Source of the DNA: Sitta carolinensis
Taxonomy: Eukaryota; Chordata; Aves; Passeriformes; Sittidae
Assembly: GCA_032173965.1 (NCBI GenBank)
Contig: CM063298.1
Span: 6,679,001 to 6,743,000, forward strand
Length of the DNA: 64,000 nt
Reading direction: 5' to 3'
Shown here: one piece after another, positions 61,401 through 64,000 of the stretch
Numbering within the stretch: the stretch's first letter is position 1
Layout of the letters: each line of letters begins with the position of its first letter
Notes under the pieces: model-generated
Told to the model about the DNA's origin: nothing
The model's input: the letters and a program-made list of their open reading frames with translations, nothing else
Databases searched by the model: none
Made by a program: the position numbers and the translations under genes

Positions 61401-63668
61401 CTTCCTGAAAGCCACTTCCTCGAGAGAGGTTACAGGGCAGGACAGCATCTAGAGCTTTTACTTCTGAGTGATCAGGGCTACACAATAAAAACACCACTTG
61501 CATCCTTGCAGCTCCAGATGGACTCAGCCTGGCGACAGGACAGATACCAACAGCTGGGGCAATGTCTGCAATATGTCCATTCCTCCCCTTTCACACAAAG
61601 GGATCCAGGCATTTTGTTCCTAAGAATCTCCAGGGATTAGAGGAAACCACTGCAAGATATTGCTGTGTCTGGATCTCCTGTGTTCTACACTTCCAACCAC
61701 CTTCACTCTAGCTCAGATATAGCAGATACTCCTGGGTACAACTCACTGCCAGGCAAAGAAAAAGGGTTGGAAAATCCTTAGTTTAACTTTTCCTTGCCCA
61801 GGAGAGCACCTACAGCCCAACACCACAGCCCCCACGAAGAGATCTGTGTGTTCGCAGAATGGGTACTGATTGAGGGGCAAACAGCAGCCGCAATGAGCAG
61901 GTGAGATCTTGCTGTCATGAAGTGCCCAGGGACAAAGAAAACCCATCTGTGCTCCTTAGCCTTGCTCTAGGCCAGGCTGACCAGCACTGGGAGCAGCACT
62001 TCCCATCATAATCCCCTTGTTCTGGACCACTGTGTAGAGCCCTAATGCCAGGTGTCCCATGTCACCCATCCGTGGCCTTCGCATGGACAAGGAGATCTGG
62101 ACCCCTCTGGTCAGACAGCTCCACGTCACAGAGAGCCTGACGTGCCAGGAAGGACAGTGACCACCTCAGCTGCACCCACCACTGTCACCACACTCAACCA
62201 CACAGGCAAGGGCAGGGAGCCAGCACCAACCTTCACCTCAGGGTGGTCAGGGGCCACTCCAAAACGGACAAGCCCAAAGGGAACAGGCAGCTTCTCGTAG
62301 ATGTCCACCAGGGCCCCACTATGGTGCTGTGGGAGGAAAACGTCAGTCAGAATGAGTGGTGACAGGAGCCTAGCAACACTCATCTGCAGCTGGGAGAAAT
62401 ACAGGGCAAGAGGACGGGCTACAACAAGCCAGAAACAGCCTCTTCCAGACTTTTCCATGAGCAAGATGATGCTGCACCTGTTGCTGCCAGCACAGACCAT
62501 AAGACACAGTACAGAGGGACCTCAACCACCATTAAGTCCATCTTGTGGGGCTCCATCTCCCTACCCAGTCCTGAGCTCCTTTTCCACACGAACCTGGTGG
62601 ATATCCAATACCTGGGGGGCTGATCAGAGAGCCCCCATGCCAGCTGGGAAGCAGCCACTGCAGCACCCTGGGTGCTGGGGGACCTGGCAGACATCTCCCA
62701 GTCCCCAGCAGAGACCCATGCCCTGAGATGGCCTGGGATGAGTCACCTCAGGGTCAGAGCCTTAGACAGATGTTTGGCTGCAAGGCTTTTGTTATCTTGT
62801 ATTTTAAGCCAGCTTCTTCCCAAGATTAAGCAGCCCTGAAATTTGTCCCTGAGGCTTTAGCAACAGCTATTTTCCAACACATTCCAGAGACAACACAGCA
62901 AGGTTTAATGATGGGGTTAAGCTGCAGTACCTCTGGAGGGTGCCAGCAATCCAGTTCTGTGTTCAGGTCTCATTTCCCAACAGACCTGACTGCCAGAGCT
63001 CTGAAATTTGCAGACACAAGGTAAAGCATCACCCATGTGTCTTAATTCTGCTGGGGAAGGAGGAGAGCAGGTCCCACACATCCACTTTTAACTCACAGTT
63101 AATGTAATTCCTTCTGAGTGACAACAGCTTTGAGAGAGGCAGTTTCCTGATGACTATTTGATTCTAGAAAAATCACTTGAGATGAAATCGTAGCAACCAA
63201 CCTAAGTCCTGAATGGACGGCCCAGGGGCAGGGCAGGGATGAAGGCAGCGGTACCTACCCAACCAGAGAGGCTCAGGAGAACCTCATGAGCTGCCCCAAG
63301 CAGCCCCCCCAACAACACCGACGTGGTGGAGCAGGGCCAGGAGCCCACTAAGCCACCCCAGAACCTGCTGAGAGCCAGGCAGCGCAGAGATGCCTCCCAC
63401 GGTGCACAGGTCCCTGGCCTGCCCCGCAGCCAGATCCCATCCCGGTACCTTGAGGATGTGCTGAGCCGTGTAGAAGCCGGCGGGGCCGCTACCCACCACG
63501 CAGACCCGAGGCGCCGGGGCAGGCGAGGACAGCCACCGCTGCAGACCTGCAGAGGAGAACGAGAGGCAGGGCGTGATGCCACACGTGCTGCCACCTGCCA
63601 GGGGCGGCACAGCCCCACCCTGGAGCCCGGCACCCACCCAGCCGAGTTCGTCCCCCCGCGCCGGCCAT
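55325..63668 (-). CDS. FDXR: FDXR gene: mitochondrial NADPH:adrenodoxin (ferredoxin) oxidoreductase, 12 exons
   Basis: FDXR passes electrons from NADPH through FAD to the mitochondrial ferredoxins FDX1/FDX2. These supply mitochondrial P450s in steroid and vitamin D metabolism and iron-sulfur cluster assembly. Exons: 63638-63668, 63449-63546, 62231-62326, 60908-61030, 60269-60382, 59656-59757, 58270-58377, 57997-58081, 57190-57392, 56703-56874, 56132-56305 and 55325-55455. They total 1437 nt, giving 478 residues plus stop (human about 491). All introns are GT-AG and all phases match. Residues about 1-24 form an Arg-containing, acid-free mitochondrial presequence. The FAD-binding GSGPAG is at 29-34 and the NADP-binding GHGNVA at 168-173. 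[16 protein letters not shown] (209-224) and [12 protein letters not shown] (380-391) are highly conserved. No inactivating change is seen. Confidence 0.97.
56132..56305 (-). CDS. FDXR: FDXR exon 11
   Basis: A 174-bp exon completing Gly, then [40 protein letters not shown] and [11 protein letters not shown]. The acceptor is tgcccctgcag and the donor GTCAGT. A short (ACT)5 tract at 56102-56116 sits just inside the following intron. Confidence 0.96.
56703..56874 (-). CDS. FDXR: FDXR exon 10
   Basis: A 172-bp exon encoding [40 protein letters not shown] and [15 protein letters not shown]. The acceptor is ccctctctcag and the donor GTCTGT, which is weak but required by the phase. Confidence 0.95.
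57190..57392 (-). CDS. FDXR: FDXR exon 9
   Basis: A 203-bp exon encoding [20 protein letters not shown], an Ala-rich segment ([13 protein letters not shown]), then [20 protein letters not shown] and [10 protein letters not shown]. The basic RPRKRL stretch is conserved. The acceptor is tctcttttcctag and the donor GTACTG. Confidence 0.96.
57997..58081 (-). CDS. FDXR: FDXR exon 8
   Basis: An 85-bp exon encoding [20 protein letters not shown] and TGLESAVK plus one base of a split Asp codon. The acceptor is ccactattcccag and the donor GTGAGG. A 604-bp intron follows with nothing recognisable. Confidence 0.95.
58270..58377 (-). CDS. FDXR: FDXR exon 7
   Basis: A 108-bp exon encoding [20 protein letters not shown] and [16 protein letters not shown]. 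The paired Arg in VGRRGP contact the NADP 2'-phosphate in this family. The acceptor is ctctgttttgcag and the donor GTGAGG. Confidence 0.96.
58378..59655 (-). other. FDXR: FDXR intron 6
   Basis: A 1.28-kb GT-AG intron. No embedded element was recognised. Confidence 0.85.
59656..59757 (-). CDS. FDXR: FDXR exon 6 (NADP-binding motif)
   Basis: A 102-bp exon encoding [20 protein letters not shown] and [20 protein letters not shown] is the NADP-binding glycine motif. The acceptor is tgtccccacag and the donor GTGAGT. Confidence 0.96.
60269..60382 (-). CDS. FDXR: FDXR exon 5
   Basis: A 114-bp exon encoding [20 protein letters not shown] and [18 protein letters not shown]. The acceptor is ctccctcctcag and the donor GTGAGT. 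The introns on either side are about 0.5 kb each and hold nothing recognisable. Confidence 0.96.
60908..61030 (-). CDS. FDXR: FDXR exon 4
   Basis: A 123-bp exon encoding [20 protein letters not shown] and [20 protein letters not shown]. The acceptor is gtctctgcag and the donor GTGGGT. Phase 0 at both ends. Confidence 0.96.
61031..62230 (-). other. FDXR: FDXR intron 3
   Basis: A 1.2-kb GT-AG intron. No embedded element was recognised. Confidence 0.85.
62231..62326 (-). CDS. FDXR: FDXR exon 3
   Basis: A 96-bp exon encoding [20 protein letters not shown] and [12 protein letters not shown], a nearly invariant FDXR segment around the FAD. The acceptor is ttcctcccacag and the donor GTTGGT. Confidence 0.96.
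62327..63448 (-). other. FDXR: FDXR intron 2
   Basis: A 1.1-kb GT-AG intron. No embedded element was recognised. Confidence 0.85.
63449..63546 (-). CDS. FDXR: FDXR exon 2 (FAD dinucleotide fold)
   Basis: A 98-bp exon encoding [20 protein letters not shown] and [12 protein letters not shown], with the FAD-binding GxGxxG. The acceptor is ttctcctctgcag and the donor GTACCG. Confidence 0.95.
63638..63668 (-). CDS. FDXR: FDXR exon 1 (start, presequence)
   Basis: The ATG at 63668-63666 opens [10 protein letters not shown] plus one base, with G at -3 and +4. The donor is CTGG|GTGGGT, inside the CpG island. A GT four bases on would break the phase with exon 2. The short Arg-bearing, acid-free start fits a mitochondrial targeting peptide. 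Confidence 0.85.
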
Positions 63669-64000
63669 CGCCGCAGCGGAGCAGAGCGGGGCCGGGGTCT
63701 ATAGACCGCTCGCGGGGAGGCGGGAACGCCTCGAGATCAGGGACAGCGGCCTCGGCGCTTACGGCTGGGCCGGGACCAGCGGGGAGTCAACTGCTCCAGA
63801 GTGCCAGAACCGAGACCCCGACCCCGCGCACCGGGCTCCCGGAGGCCCTGCGCCTCTCGCAGCGCCAGGGGTGGAGCACGGGCCTGCGGGGCGCGGTTCT
63901 GGCGGCGCCTCGGGCCCACAGCCCCGGCTGTCCCCGGTTATCCCGGTTCTGTCCCGGTTCCCCCCCCACACGTGTTCCCCCGGGCCGGGTTCCGCTGCCG

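Larger units (their letters stand above)
63380..64000 (-). promoter_or_regulatory. FDXR: CpG island at the FDXR 5' end
   Basis: CpG-dense sequence covers FDXR exons 1-2 and runs to the window edge. The FDXR start site should lie just above 63668. The stretch 63700-64000 shows no exon I can support. The neighbouring gene to the right could share this island, but that lies outside the window. Confidence 0.75.

Overview
The window is genomic DNA from a vertebrate, most likely a bird. A CR1 retroposon 3' end with its terminal octamer repeats sits at about 13.37-13.52 kb. The genes are spliced, with short introns and CpG-island promoters. The gene order TMEM104 > < GRIN2C < FDXR is, from memory, that of human 17q25 and the matching avian block. 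No bacterial genes, CRISPR arrays, phage or complete mobile elements were seen. Most open frames in the window are chance frames or shadows of exons.

Left part (1-26.8 kb, + strand): the 3' part of TMEM104, a multispanning membrane protein of the amino-acid transporter-like superfamily. Only its last two coding exons are here (14237-14330 and 26039-26799). The rest is intron, and the 5' exons must lie outside the window to the left. The stretch from 26.8 to 33.1 kb is a convergent intergenic/3'UTR region between the TMEM104 stop and the GRIN2C stop. It holds candidate polyadenylation signals, a nested inverted repeat and AT-rich blocks rich in homeodomain-type sites.

Middle (33.1-47.4 kb, - strand): GRIN2C, the GluN2C subunit of the NMDA glutamate receptor. 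Twelve coding exons are placed base by base (43023 down to 33108), all with GT-AG introns and consistent phases. A probable non-coding first exon lies in a CpG island near 47.1-47.4 kb. The reading frame is broken once: coding exon 11 is one base short, just after membrane segment M4, and this separates the long cytoplasmic tail from the receptor core. The tail frame is open to its PDZ-ligand end, so either the assembly has a one-base error or this allele is truncated. Intron 9 is filled with a degenerate ~20-bp minisatellite whose units copy the exon 9 splice donor, and intron 8 holds a perfect 17-bp hairpin.

Right part (47.7-64 kb): about 7 kb of intergenic DNA with G-rich runs, an isolated CpG-rich block at 53.04-53.31 kb and an unexplained 310-codon open frame. 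Then comes FDXR (- strand, 63668 down to 55325), mitochondrial ferredoxin/adrenodoxin reductase. It is complete in 12 exons with an intact 478-residue frame and a CpG-island promoter reaching the window edge.

The three genes share no pathway: a putative transporter, a synaptic ion channel and a mitochondrial electron-transfer enzyme are simply neighbours. I found no new defence or mobile system. The observations most worth checking are the GRIN2C frameshift and the minisatellite fused to its splice donor.
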